From positions 186,001 through 250,000 of the forward strand of contig RCSZ01000003.1 in NCBI GenBank assembly GCA_014898425.1: a DNA stretch of 64,000 bases. Direction: 5' to 3'. The position numbers and the translations under genes are program-made. Origin of the DNA: Botryotinia globosa (taxonomy: Eukaryota > Ascomycota > Leotiomycetes > Helotiales > Sclerotiniaceae). Shown piece after piece: positions 12,801 to 24,990 of the stretch. The notes under the pieces were generated by a model. That model was given only the letters and a program-made list of their open reading frames with translations. It was not told the DNA's origin and did no database searches. Each line of letters opens with the position of its first letter. Position 1 is the stretch's first letter.

Positions 12801-15800
12801 CAGATAGTTAACATCTGAAACAACCTGCCAATCCTCAATCTTTTTCTGGAAATAATAGACTCTTTCCTTAGTATCGTTTAACGCTTTACTAAAATCCCAT
12901 CCACTATCTCCTTTGGGACTTTGAGTCGCCGCTTGAACAGAATCTTGTTTCTTGGCCCAGAAATATGCAGCCAAGGAAAGACCGTGAAAGAACATTGTGA
13001 AGCGTGTGTTACGAATAGACCATAAAGAATCTACCTGCCCCAGGAACGCCTCACCTCTAGCGATGGCTGCAGAGTAATGGCCGTACAAAAATAAAGGGAC
13101 AATCTCGAATCCTTCATAAATCATAATCGACCGATCACTATTGGTCAAGGTGTTCCTTAGCCATGCTTTGTACAGTAAAGAATTATGCGAAGCATCATTG
13201 AGACATTCTGTTGGTGAAGTAATTATCGTCTTTCCTTGCAGCGCTCTGCAGACTTGTCTAATGACGATGAGCATGGTCCCTCCTCTGCTATCCACCTGCC
13301 AATCAGGCACTTCTTCACAACCGTAAGTGCAGAATGATTCAAGATCTGCCAGGTTCTCTGAGGCAAAGAATTTGAGTGTGCCTACGAAACCGAAGTTGAG
13401 TATCGTCGACATTCTGTCGCCGGCTTGAATGGTATACTCTAGTGCTCTTTCCAATTGGCCGAGTGATTGAGAAAGCGGCCAGTGGATATGGCCAACGAAA
13501 AGAGAGTAAATGGTCCCACCACGGCCCAAGGTGTAAATGTCTCGCCATCTATCCATGAGTGCCAATGATACATTCCCCATATCGCTTGCAAAATCAATCA
13601 TATTGAATCGCGTGATTGCTATAGTAGCCAGGTGAAGAAACGCCATCCCGGCTTGGGGAAAACTGCCCCGCTTCAAATGAGTCTGAACCATGACAATTGT
13701 CATTTGGTAGAAAGTTAAAGTATCGGACCAAAAAGCAGCATTGATGGTTTCTACCAAAACGGCGCCGACAGCAGCAAGATTGGAGTCTTCCATCATTGGT
13801 TTATCAATAACGAGTGTCGCAGCGATCGATCGAATCTCCGATGAGAGACGTTTGAAATCATAGTCACACTTTTCGAAACTAGGATTCCCATCAACCTCGA
13901 TATCCAAAGCAGCCAAGCATTGTTTCAATGCCTCAAAAGCACTCCTTGAATCGCCTTCTTGCGAAAAAGTGCGACTTTGAAGTACCCATGCTGGCGATTT
14001 ATCAACCGGTGTTTTTGCGTTTTGGAAGATGATTGCCAATAGTCTTTTTGTTTCCTGGTATTGCCCCATGTAGAGACAACATTCGGCAGCTCGAGTGTGT
14101 AGTTGAAGCGTCTCATCATAATAGCAATCAGGCTCATCATTGTTCCATGGATTCTTTTGCAATAATTGAAAGCACACGGCATACAATCTTGCAGCAGTCG
14201 GCCGAGCCCCACTCTCTGCAGCGGCGGTAGCGCAATCAAAGAGTAACTTCCTGAATGAACGTCTGTGTACCACCCGTTCAACAATAACATCAACGCATTC
14301 ACAGATATGTGAGGCCATCACATCTTGAGATCGCTCATCAGAACTAAAATATTTCATAAGCGTTTGCGCAATGATAAAATGCATTTTGGGGCCATTGCAC
14401 TCTCGTAATGATGATGCGGCTTGAATGTAACGATCATGTGCAAAACGAAAGCGATCATCATCTTGTGTAGCGACGATAATATAGGCTTGAATCGCGGCTT
14501 GAAGCCCGCCGATGGTATCTTGTTGAGTGTGTGATAAAAGATAATATCGATCCGGCGGACATTCAACCATGTGGTTCTCAGAATCAAACTCGCCACTCAT
14601 AAGTCTTTGGACCAATTCGAATGAGAATGTCGTTCCAATGAGGGAAGCCCAGGCAAGAATTGACCTAGAGGCTGGAGGTAGTTCATTCAGACGGCTCGTG
14701 ACGAATTCGGTATTCAATACCTCATCATAACTCTTGGTTTCGAAGTTCTTGAATATCCTGTCGAGATCATATTTCCAAACATTTTCCTTGTAATCATACC
14801 ATATACATTGTTTTCTGTGGCAGCTGTCTAACATCTCACGAATATAAAACGGATTACCTGCCGTTTTAGATTGGATGACAGCGGATAGAGGGATGATTTC
14901 ATTCTTTGGTCGACAAAGAGTGGCAGAAATGTACTCTAAAATATCGTCCTCAGTCAAGGGATTGAGCACTATTCGAGTAACTCCGATACCATTATGTTTG
15001 ATGTGCCCTAGATAAAGTTAGCGCTCTTCGTCTTTTCAAAAGTCTGGGCATGCAAACGGATACCCTCAACGCCCGGAGGCTCTAATATTCCCTTGATTTT
15101 TTCAGGTAGAGTCTCTTCAGGTCGATAAGTTACAATAATGACCATTTTCATGCGTGCCGATATAATTTGAGCTATCAGATCTAAAGATTCGTCGTCCGCA
15201 AACTGTAGATCATCCAGACAAAAACATATGAATTTGTGTTGTGCAAAAACTCGAAGTACATCAAGGAACGTGTTCATCAACCGCACCGATTTAGTCGAAG
15301 ATCCTGCCCGAAGAAAATCTTGAGAACTCTGGGAGCCCAGCGTGAGATTGAAAAGGCTACCTTGGCTCGAGGGTGAAGAGTCACGGCGTTTGAATTCTGC
15401 CCTGAGACTTTTATTGTACCCTTGCGAAAATTGTCCGGAAGGATTGGCTGACGGCATGGGACCAATCAAAAATTCAGGCAGTCCTAGTACTTTATGAAGT
15501 AGTGGCCATGCAGGTCTGACGTATTGCTTCAGCAGCGCGTGAAACGGGGTGTCTGTATTACTCTCAGAGAATACTTGCTTGAACAGACTCGATAAAAGTT
15601 TAAGCACTGGTCCGAATGGTGTCTTCTTGGCACTGTCGAATTTCGAGCTTGCAAAATATCCCCGCCGCCTCGCTTCTATATGGACTGATTGCACGAGACA
15701 ACTCTTTCCAAGTCCAGCTGCTCCTGCTATACTTATAACCTCACATCTCCCTTTGCGCCGAAATTTAGTGGTGTTCCGTGTACTCATCAAACTTCCTGCA

Positions 15801-17713
15801 CCTTCAGAAGATCCCTTTTCCCCGGCCATACTATCTGCAGGACTTTTTGTATCCAGTGACAATAATAAATTATTCCTCTCCCAAACTTTTAAATTTGTAC
15901 CTGAGCGGTAAGAGTCGTCTACAGAGTTTTCTTGAGAATTTGCGGCGGATCGATATTGACTTGAACTGGTTCTTTGAGTTCTGTAATCCGTAGGAAATAA
16001 CATGTTGTTGGTACTGAGCGAGTTTGACCTTCCCTCCGCTGAGCTTGTGTTCTCTTCGCTGGAGAAGCTTCCCGAAGCCATAGGATCATAGCCATCGAGA
16101 CGTCCGTCAGACAAACTGGAACCAGATGATAAACTGTTAATGTCCTGTCTCTGTGAGTTGAGATGACGTCGAGAGACCTTATCGATAATCTTGACTACCT
16201 TGTCATGCTCGTCGGATCGTCCAATCATAATAGAAGGAAGTATAAAAAATGAAGAAACGTCTTTCGTGGCAATATTCCAGTTCTTTAGAGCAGTAGAGTC
16301 ACCAGCTCCCAGAAGCCTCCGTACTTCTACAAGATCGTGTCGTAGCCCTGAGACGGAATGGTACCTTTCCGTAATATTTTTGGCCGTCATTTTCTGTATA
16401 ATTTTACTAATGACGTCGGGGATATCTAGTCTGATACTCGAAACCGATGGTAGGCGTCGACCTAAAACACCTTGTATGATATCCATCGGGGTTTCTCCTT
16501 CAAAAGCAGACTGTTGGGTGAGCATAGTCCAAAACAATATCCCTAATGAGTAAATATCTGTCCGACTATCAGGTTCAGCAGGCATACGGCCAGTCTGCTC
16601 TGGTGACATATATGTGAGTTTCGTCTTCGCGCCCAACTCTTTCGTTAATGTAGACCATCCCGTACTTGTGAGTCCATGTTCGAAAGTTCGCAGACCCGAA
16701 CCAAAATTTATCAATTTGACTCGGCCTGTTTCCACATTCATGTGAAAAGCATCTCCCCTGATCTCCCCGTGGACGAGACGCTGCCCATGATGTAGAATCT
16801 CCAAGCATTCGGTGGCACCCACTGCAAAGTCCAGAAAAGCCTGCAATGGTACCACTTCATTCGGCGAGAAAGAATCGTCCCGAAATGCCTCATGCCTATC
16901 CCCTACCTTCCTTCCTTTGTACCAAGCGGGGCCATAATCCACCATTTTTTGCAGGTAGTTGTATCCCGGGTGTTCGAAGATGCAGACCACAATAGGACCT
17001 TTATCACCTTGTTGACTCGGTAACCTCACCAGATCTACTGGTCTTATAATATGGTTGCCATCCGGATCCACGGACCTTATTACATTTTGACATATGTGAA
17101 ATGCTCGCTCCTCTCTCAGGGCGTGGGATGAAATGCGCGCGATGACTGGTATCCCACTTGAACTACGTGCGCTCTTGACGCTCCCGTGGTCGGAAACATC
17201 GTCGTGAAGAACGCCGGAATCACTTCCTCCATGTTCACTATCTGCGTTACGCGTCCTACTTGTGCCTCTGGTTCCAGGTCGAGATGAATTTTGCTCGGAT
17301 CGTGATGCTGTATTGCTGTGTCGACTTTGGGTGGAAGCATGCTTTGTTCCGTTGACCTGCCTATTTGTAGAGATTCTTCGTCAGTATTATTGTCGCCGAA
17401 GTAACCAGCTGCTCAAATCTGCCAGTTTGCCCACCCGTCATCTGCCCATCTGCTCAAATCTGCCAGTTTGCCCACCCGTCATCTGCCCATCTGCGCATCT
17501 ACTCATCTACGCCATTCATCTACGCCATGCCCATGAAATTCTCCTGGGAGAAGTTTATTCTACTTACCAATTATCATAGCTAGAGTGAAAAGGTTCTTTC
17601 GATTCGTCCCAAGTATAGCCAGCGATCTGGGCCAATCTCTCAAATATTCTCGGGGGCGGATCCAAAACACCATCAAATTTGAAATCATCCCCCACGGGCA
17701 AAATTCCCTCCAT
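9879..17713 (-). CDS. Class X hybrid histidine kinase: kinase-like, AAA ATPase, GAF, HK, receiver
   Basis: Predicted 2507-residue sensor protein with four exons: 17568-17713, 15064-17360, 10419-15007 and 9879-10370 (7524 nt). The start is the first ATG after an in-frame stop. Domains in order: protein-kinase-like region about 160-420; ATPase with Walker A GAAGLGKS near 595-602 and Walker B-like CLDDLQFAD near 763; a long helical region to about 1700; GAF about 1720-1890; histidine kinase with phospho-His1949 in SHELRTPLNG, N-box, DTGIGI and GGSGLGLS; receiver with phospho-Asp2273 in LMDVQMP and a Lys in YLAKPV. The tail is Ser/Pro-rich. This order matches fission yeast Mak2/Mak3 and filamentous-fungal class X kinases, which feed a phosphorelay to HPt and response-regulator proteins, for instance in oxidative stress. 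The kinase-like domain reads HGEIR and NFG where active kinases have HRD and DFG, so it is probably a pseudokinase. No membrane segments are seen, so it is likely cytoplasmic. Confidence 0.93.
17409..17490. repeat. 41-bp tandem duplication inside kinase intron 1
   Basis: Two head-to-tail copies of a 41-bp unit (17409-17449 and 17450-17490) appear identical. They lie in the inferred first intron (17361-17567) of the class X kinase gene, which at 207 nt is the longest intron in the window. Partial CATCTACGCC repeats follow. A recent duplication would explain the unusual intron size. Confidence 0.75.
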
Positions 17714-18185
17714 ACCTTGTGCCGAAAAGCTTTAATTCTGCTCGTATCGCCAACCAAATCCCAAAACCCTTCCTTCACCCACTTTCTCTCATTGCCTTAT
17801 TCGTAAGTTCGAAGATCGTTTTGAAATCTGATCGGATAAGAGAAAATGAGGGAGGGGTCAAGCAACTCGTTAGCAGGTACCAATCTTCGATTTCCGAGGA
17901 GATCGATATTTGGGATTTCGACCTTTGGCGGAATTGTCTTTTAGAGACGGGCTCGATGTGCTCGATGGCGGGACTGGGGTGGTTGCGTTAATGCGCCTGA
18001 TTGAAAGTAGCTTAGCAGAAATAAATATCTACGTCACTACTGAATACAAGACAATTTAATATAAAATGGGAAAATCACTGGATACGGGAGCAGGGTTTAA
18101 TGTTTTTAATCGAGAAAATCCAAACGCCTTGACGCCTCACTATGTATGTATGGTGGACTCACATTGTTGTTGTTGTGAACTTGTG

Positions 18186-18218
18186 ATACGATGCGATACG
18201 ATACGATACGATACGATA
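18186..18218. repeat. ATACG short tandem repeat
   Basis: About six copies of a 5-bp unit (GATAC/ATACG), one with a single-base variant (ATGCG). It is a simple microsatellite upstream of the kinase gene. Confidence 0.8.
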
Positions 18219-19192
18219 GTACTCACCATAGATAGTCGTTGGTGTGTTTGGATTACAGGGCAGATGGTACAGAAACGCATTCAAAACCATCTAGAAGGTT
18301 TTTAGATTCGATAGAGTACTACGGACTGTGTAACTAACTAGGTAGGTAGTGATCTAGTCACGGCAGTTCTTCTTGATAGATTGTATCAAAGTTGGAAACT
18401 TCCTGTGCCTACCTACCTACCTCCTACCTAGTTATCCGAATACATAAACCAGTACGAGTAGGTCAGTAGGTATATACGACATTGCACGGAGATGATCATC
18501 CGGCGGCGAATTGATCATCTATTGAGATACCCCAACCTGGAATATGTAAGATCTTACCAAGTTCAGATTTTTCTCGAAAACTGGGGCTTTTTATTCATTT
18601 TCAAGGTTATTCATGTTATACATTTTATTCAACCCCTTATCGATATTAGAACGGTAATTCCCATTAGGTACTTCAACAATTGCATACTGGTATCCATTCT
18701 GCATCTGCATCTAGACTTCGGCAAATCTTTGAATTCCGCCCACCAGTTCGAATTTGAATCGTGAAAGATCTAGATAAATAGGTAGGGCACAGGCTGAGAC
18801 AGGCTAAGGTTAATGTTGTTAGCAAAACCATAAATAACTCAAGAGTGGATATACAATATAATACCTACAAAATTCAACGTCCTCTACTAGGTAACTTTCA
18901 TCTACTTCTCTCATGTTTCAACCACTTATGTCGACTTGAATTGGCATTTAGACATCAGAATAAAAGCGCACCATGAATACTGTAAATCAGTTAGATTTAC
19001 ACCTAAATATCTATAGTCCCCACTTCAAATCGAGCACATAAGAACTCTTGTAACCCCAATATCAAGCCCTCATGGTTCATTCCTTTCTTATACTCTTCCT
19101 CCCCTTAAGGACATTCTCGCTTATTTCCAAAACTACTTCTACCTGCTTCTCCATTCTGTTTAATTATTATCTATCTTACTTCTTTAATACAA

Positions 19193-19437
19193 AACCTCAT
19201 ATCCTCATATCCTCATATCCTCATATCCTCATATCCTCATATCCTCATATCCTCATATCCTCATATCCTCATATCCTCATATCCTCATATCCTCATATCC
19301 TCATATCCTCATATCCTCATATCCTCATATCCTCATATCCTCATATCCTCATATCCTCATATCCTCATATCCTCATATCCTCATATCCTCATATCCTCAT
19401 ATCCTCATATCCTCATATCCTCATATCCTCATATCCA
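19193..19437. repeat. 8-bp minisatellite (ATCCTCAT)n, ~30 copies
   Basis: About 30 nearly perfect head-to-tail copies of ATCCTCAT. Because 8 is not a multiple of 3, the repeat cycles through frames and gives the artificial octapeptide ILISSYPH in open reading; it is not protein coding. A related but separate 8-bp array with unit TGTCCTTA occurs near 24.8 kb. Confidence 0.93.
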
Positions 19438-21152
19438 TCTCTTCTTACAATCATTTCTAGCTTCTCTTAGGATTATGGAAAGACCTTTACATTAGTAAAA
19501 TTACATTATCTTCATCGAAACATAACGAATACAGTTGATTCTATCTGAATTTCTCAAATTATACTCATATCTTCAACTATATACCTATGTAACATCCATA
19601 CAAAAATCAAGTGATCAACTCTATTCGTTTTATCCGGTTTGTGGGTTTCCATCCAACGATTATGGCTTGATAATCAAACTAAATTTACAATTCTCCATAT
19701 CTTCTCCTCAATCTACCATCTATCCCTCTTCTTCAACTAAAGATTCAAAATTCTTATTTGCTTTCATAATGCCTACATCCTCCCTCTACAATAGTTCTTG
19801 TACTCATTGTGTTTGATGGATATGTTCATTCATTTTTATAATCTGCTTGTATATACCTTCTCCCCTTCAAACTAACATTTACTCTGATATATTTTCGCTT
19901 ACCCCCTTAGCACTTCCACCTCTTATTCCTTTCATTCCTTTGATGTTTAACTCTCTCTTAGATCTATATCAACTCACCTCTTTAATTGATGATCACCCCC
20001 ACCCTACCTCTTCATATCCCTCATTCCATTCATTCCTTTCCCTCCTCCATATCCCAATCTCATCAGTTTCCATTTTATTCATCCCAAAATATTAGCAGTC
20101 TCTCCTCCCAATCGCCCTATATCAACACTTCTCTTCAAATTCCCATCAAACCCAACTATCTATACACTTAAAATATCACATTCCCCTCCAATTTTCCAGA
20201 AAGAAAGAAAGAAAACTTACACTCAAGACCCATACTATATCCAAATCATTGGCAATACATCCCAGCCTTCCGCCAATTTCTCCATTCATCAATCTATTCA
20301 CAACACTCCCCAAGCAATATATAATTCAGTCATCACTACAATGCAATCCTAGAATAATAACTTGCTATGCGAAAACTAAGCGGTATCCTGTATCCCAATA
20401 TTGGAGCTGGTCTTTGTTTATGCGCCAGTTCATCAGAAATATATCAACCATTCCAAGATATCTCCCATCTACCAATCTACATTCAAATCCACCGCTAGCA
20501 ATACCTGGTGTAAATATCAGGACCAAAAAATTACACGTTTCAAAATGTAACCTAATTATTCGTTGCTGGTCTCTGTGTAAACTAGTATACTTAAGTATTT
20601 ATATCATCTCATCTAGAGCTCTTGCGCTAAACCTCACATTCGATCAACAGTCGGAGAGATCAACCATGTTAGATATTTAGAAGTTATTAATACTTTAGCT
20701 GTTAGATTTTAGCAATCAATATCAATAAAGAATTCAATGAACCAGTGTTGTTTCTTCTAGTTTTCCTTCTCCTCTTCTTCCTCCACTTCCTTCTTTCATA
20801 TATGTAATCTTACATTATTTCACATCTCTCAAGACCTATCTCATTCCATTCCATTCTGAATCTCAAGTCCTCCCTATACCTCAAATCCTCTTGAAATATC
20901 AACCTACAAGAAGTCAAGCGTCAACCTCCATCCCCTATCTCAAATCTCAATCCAAGTTTTCATTCTCAGCCCAAAACCTGTCTCGATCTATAAAGCATCT
21001 GTCTGATACTTATCCAATCCTTTCCTCCTTCCTATTACTTCACATCAAATATACAAATCCACTCATCTCATCTCCTCTCCTCAACCTCTTTCAATCCCTC
21101 CCACAAACAAGAAATCTCAACCCCTCAAATTCCCAACCAGTCATTCAAAAAA

Positions 21153-21249
21153 TCCAATACCAATACCAATACCAATACCAATACCAATACCAATACCAAT
21201 ACCAATACCAATACCAATACCAATACCAATACCAATACCAATACCAATA
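21153..21249. repeat. 6-bp array (CAATAC)n, ~16 copies
   Basis: Uninterrupted CAATAC hexamers, which would read as Gln-Tyr repeats in one frame. It sits in the CT-rich gene-free domain and no credible gene surrounds it. Confidence 0.92.
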
Positions 21250-22085
21250 TTCAAAACCCAGAGCCCAAAGTAACAATGCTTTCGTTCAACCCAGGGTTAA
21301 TAGTATATACAAAACAGCTCTCATACATTTCATAATAATAACATCGATGATCGACCACAAAATTATCTCAACCCACCTCATACTATTCAATCCCATATTA
21401 TCGTATCATCCTTCCTATTCGCTTCTCGCTTCTCGCTTCTCGCTTCTCCCTTCCCTTCTCTCTTCCTCCTTCCTTCACCACCTCCTTTCCTTCATTTCTC
21501 CCTTCTCGCCCTCTTTCCTATCCGTACTTGATTTCCAAAATCGAAATTCCAAAATCCCATCACGTCACGTCACCTCACCTCACAACACAATATACAAAGA
21601 CAAAGACAAATAACAATCCACGCACATGATATATTTATATATACACAAATCATTCCCTTTTTTATCTCCCAAATTCCAGCCCCCTCCCCACCCTCTCCAC
21701 TCCACCATCAAAACCCAAGCAAACTCCGCATAACCCCAAGCCTTCCTCAACCTTCCAACCCTCCAACCCTCCAACCCTCCAACCCTCCAATCCGCACCCC
21801 ATAGCCAATCCCCCCCATTCCTCTCAGATATCAAATCCCCATCAGATCAGCTTATCTACCTACCTACCTAATATATACAAACACACCTCCTCACAATCAC
21901 CATCCCATCACCATCCCCATCTCCATCAAGCCCCCTCCCATCCTCATATACCACACCACACCACACCACACCTCTCCATCTAATCACAAATAAAGTACAA
22001 GTAATTCAACATCATAAATTTATACATTACCTACAAATTTCAAAATACGTTACGCATTTTATCTAGATAGATGTAAGCAAGCAAG

Positions 22086-22276
22086 CATTCATTCATTCAT
22101 TCATTCATTCAAACATACCTAATATAGAAAAGCCCCCCCGCACCCTCCCCCGCACCCCAAGTCCCCTTGAATCCAATTCCAATTCCAATTCCATACTCAT
22201 ACTCGCATGTCCTCTCTCCTCCTCCCCTCTGTTCCCATCCCCTCTTTTCCCATTCCCATTCCCATTCCCATTCCCA
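22086..22276. repeat. Cluster of ATTC and CCCATT simple repeats
   Basis: Contains an ATTC run of about six copies near 22086-22111, an AATTCC run near 22165-22190 and a CCCATT run of about five copies near 22250-22276. These are microsatellites in gene-free DNA. Confidence 0.8.
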
Positions 22277-23029
22277 TCTCTCATCTCTCATATAAACACT
22301 CTCTACCCTCTAAACTTATACCCAGCATTATTCCATCAAATATATATCGAATACCTATATTTCTTATTATTTAAATATATATTTATATAGATGTATAAAT
22401 ATATACACACTATATTATAAAGATACCATACCTCGCCTACCTACCCACCTATTATCCATTACAAACCCCCAACTATTCACTCAAAACACCCACTTCAATA
22501 ACCAATCAAGTAAATTCACAATCCATATAGTCCCAAAAAATACATTTATATATATCTTTAATTCTATAGTAATTCGCTATTCACACAATCGACGGAGAAA
22601 ATCTTACACCGTCCCCATTTTATACATAAATACATGCATATCCGTGCATTCCCCATCCCACCTTATACCATCTATTCGTCTATCAGGGATACTGTCTTTC
22701 ATGTCAAACATGATATTGTAAAACATCATGACCGCTTCTGCAAAAGAATTCTCGGAAAGAAAATTCTCATCAAGTCTTGCAAAGAAAATAATAACGCCAG
22801 TGCCAGACCGAGCTAACTAAGCTACTTGTATAATGGCATAAGAGCACAATATGCAGGGGCGTCTAGTATGTACTTTTGAAAGACATCTCATGGTTCAATT
22901 GATCCAACCCATTGAGCCATATCATATGGTATATGGATTATAATAGAATGATATACACCAAACTTTTCTTGTCCATTGCCGAAGCGAAAAGAAAATATGC
23001 TTCGGCAAGGCATTTAACAAAGAAACACT

Positions 23030-24469
23030 TTATGAGCTTCCAACAGCATTTTTCGCGGCATTAATATATTCGCTTGCGTGGATATCGTATGAGGGTGCGA
23101 ATCCACCGAGGAGAGTGAAAATGGTGGTAATGATAAGACCAAAGACGATAACCTTGCGGAGGACTGGTCGACGGGAACCGAGATCTGCCCATTGGCGTCC
23201 ACCTTCTGCAAGATAACCCTTGATCTTCTCAGCGCCAAGCTTGAACCAAACCATTCCACCGAGAGCAATAGTATATCCGAAGCATTGGAGTGGAGTGATG
23301 AAAGTTCCCCAGATAATGACGGAAAGACAGACGAGGAGAATATCTTTCAAAACACCGCAGAGAGTGAAGATGAGAACGGAGGTTTTGCCAATCTGCATAT
23401 GATGTTAGTAATGAATTTTGTGCTTACCAAATGAGATTTTCTTACCAAGAATACAACGGAAACGTTCAACATGAATGCGCACATGGCATTGGCCAAAAGA
23501 GTCCAGAATCCAACATTGTAGAAATCGCCCATGGTCATGGTTGGAATTTCCCAGAAAAGTGCAACGCAGAAGTTCATGATGGCACAAACTGGAGCGAAAT
23601 AGTAAAGAGATACCAATGGGTCCATCTTGAACTCGGCAGAGCTGAGGAGTCTTTGAACCATGACAATTCGAATAGCCTCAAAGATGATACCTCCAATTTG
23701 GAAGAGAACACCAATGACAACAAAGTCAATTTCTCCAATGGATGCGATAACGACACCGATAACAATGAAGGAGACGTTGAAGAGGGTTTTCATGTTGGGT
23801 TCAGCAACTCCAAGGGCCCAACTCGTGAGCAAAACTGCGACAGGAGTGGTAGCCTACAATCGAGCGTTAGCACATTGACATTCGATCTCTAGCTATTCCA
23901 CATACCTTGAGCATTTGAATGAAGGAAACACTGAGATAGAGATATGTCAAGTTTCCGCAGATCAAACTCAAACTGAAGAAGATTCCAATAGGCACGATGG
24001 CTCTCAAGTATACACGACCCGTCATCTTAACCGTCTTTCGTCCATCGAGAAGTTTGGTCGTTCGTGCGAGAATTTGCGTCATCAAAGTCGCAAATCCAAG
24101 ATGCCATGATGTGAGGAAGATTGGGAAATCTGCAAAACTGTTAATTCATGGTCGCGAGCAGAAATGCTGCAATCGCAGGAGGCGACCAAGCCAAGGGAAA
24201 CGTACGAAATCCGACCGTTGATAAGATCCATTTGTTGAAGAGAATAACACTGGAACTAAAGAAAATCCATGTCCTTTCGAGAAGATGTCAGCGAATGGTT
24301 TGTTTGTTTTGATTGATGATGAGATTGTAACTTACATAACATAAAATGCTGGGTGTACAGCAGCCTTTGGAGGCTCTGATTTCTCGGCGGCAGGATTAAC
24401 TGTAGGAAGGACAGGAGAATCTGCCGACCTGGAGATCTCTCCGGAAACTCGAACCTTTTCTTCAGTCAT
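23030..24469 (-). CDS. TPT/DMT-family nucleotide-sugar transporter, candidate UDP-galactofuranose transporter (GlfB/UgtA-like)
   Basis: Predicted 390-residue multi-pass membrane protein of the triose-phosphate/nucleotide-sugar transporter group of the drug-metabolite superfamily. Five exons: 24336-24469, 24206-24249, 23906-24129, 23446-23853 and 23030-23392, 1173 nt in all. Introns have GTAAGT, GTACGT, GTATGT and GTAAGA donors. After a hydrophilic N-terminus of about 40 residues come roughly ten hydrophobic segments, with family landmarks FNKWILST near the first helix, FLTSWHLGFAT in the second, a Lys within FIQMLKATTP, and FLIGKTS followed by LTLCGVLKDI late in the protein. Such proteins exchange nucleotide sugars for nucleoside monophosphates across the Golgi membrane. 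The next gene, divergently transcribed, is UDP-galactopyranose mutase; in Aspergillus the UDP-Galf transporter gene (glfB/ugtA) also sits beside the mutase gene. The substrate assignment rests on that context. Confidence 0.86.
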
Positions 24470-24819
24470 GATTGCGAGTTATGTTGTTGAAGAATTGGCG
24501 AAATGATTCTTCAAATGTGCTGGAGATGTCTAATGTGAAAGATCACAATCTAGATGGAAGGACAATAGTAAGGGTTGCACAGTGTCCGCGTTTTCCTGTG
24601 TGCCAAGCACTAGATAACGATCGGAAAGGCTAGAATTCCCAATGGAGAACTATGATGCGAAATTGTAAGACTTTTAAAGGATTGGAATTTGGTATTATTG
24701 TACCAAAGAATAAAATAATGAAGAAGAGGTGAAGAAGAGGCGAAGAAGTAAATTGAGAGAAGAAAAGATTGAAATGGCAAGAGAAGAGAGGACAGAAAAG
24801 AATGAGAGAAGATGGCCCT

Positions 24820-24862
24820 TGTGTCCTTGTGTCCTTATGTCCTTATGTCCTTATGTCCTTGT
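24820..24862. repeat. 8-bp TGTCCTTA/TGTCCTTG tandem repeat
   Basis: Five or so copies of an 8-bp unit about 350 bp upstream of the transporter start, with A/G variation in the last base. Confidence 0.8.
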
Positions 24863-24922
24863 GAATGGATCAACCGGGGACTCAATGATATAATTAGTAT
24901 CGGTACCTCTTTGATTTGAGGT

Positions 24923-24990
24923 CAAGTTCTCGACGTGATTTCAATGCTACCTAGGCCAAGTTCTCGACGTGATTTCAATGCTACCTAGGC
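24923..24990. repeat. 34-bp perfect tandem duplication
   Basis: Two adjacent copies of a 34-bp unit (24923-24956, 24957-24990) that appear identical, each ending in CTACCTAGG. They lie about 450 bp upstream of the transporter start and may duplicate regulatory sites. Confidence 0.85.

Larger units (their letters stand above)
17714..23029. other. 5.3-kb gene-free region rich in simple repeats
   Basis: Lies upstream of the class X kinase and downstream of the transporter gene. From about 18.9 kb to 22.6 kb the + strand is pyrimidine-rich and G-poor. Long open frames here (19072-19470, 20891-21613) are translations of tandem repeats and CT-rich sequence, not genes. Main repeats: a short ATACG array near 18186-18218, an 8-bp array at 19193-19437, a 6-bp array at about 21153-21249, an ATTC run near 22086-22111 and a CCCATT run near 22250-22276. 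Confidence 0.65.

Noticed and set aside
19193..19437. CRISPR-like regular repeat
   Set aside because: The repeats are directly adjacent 8-mers without spacers, and the genome is eukaryotic; it is a minisatellite.
19072..19470. 132-codon frame with repeated ILISSYPH
   Set aside because: It is produced by the 8-bp minisatellite; the frame exists only because the repeat has no stop in any phase.
20891..21613. 240-codon + strand frame with Gln-Tyr repeats
   Set aside because: It consists of CT-rich low-complexity sequence plus the CAATAC array, without domain, and codon content matches the surrounding non-coding DNA.
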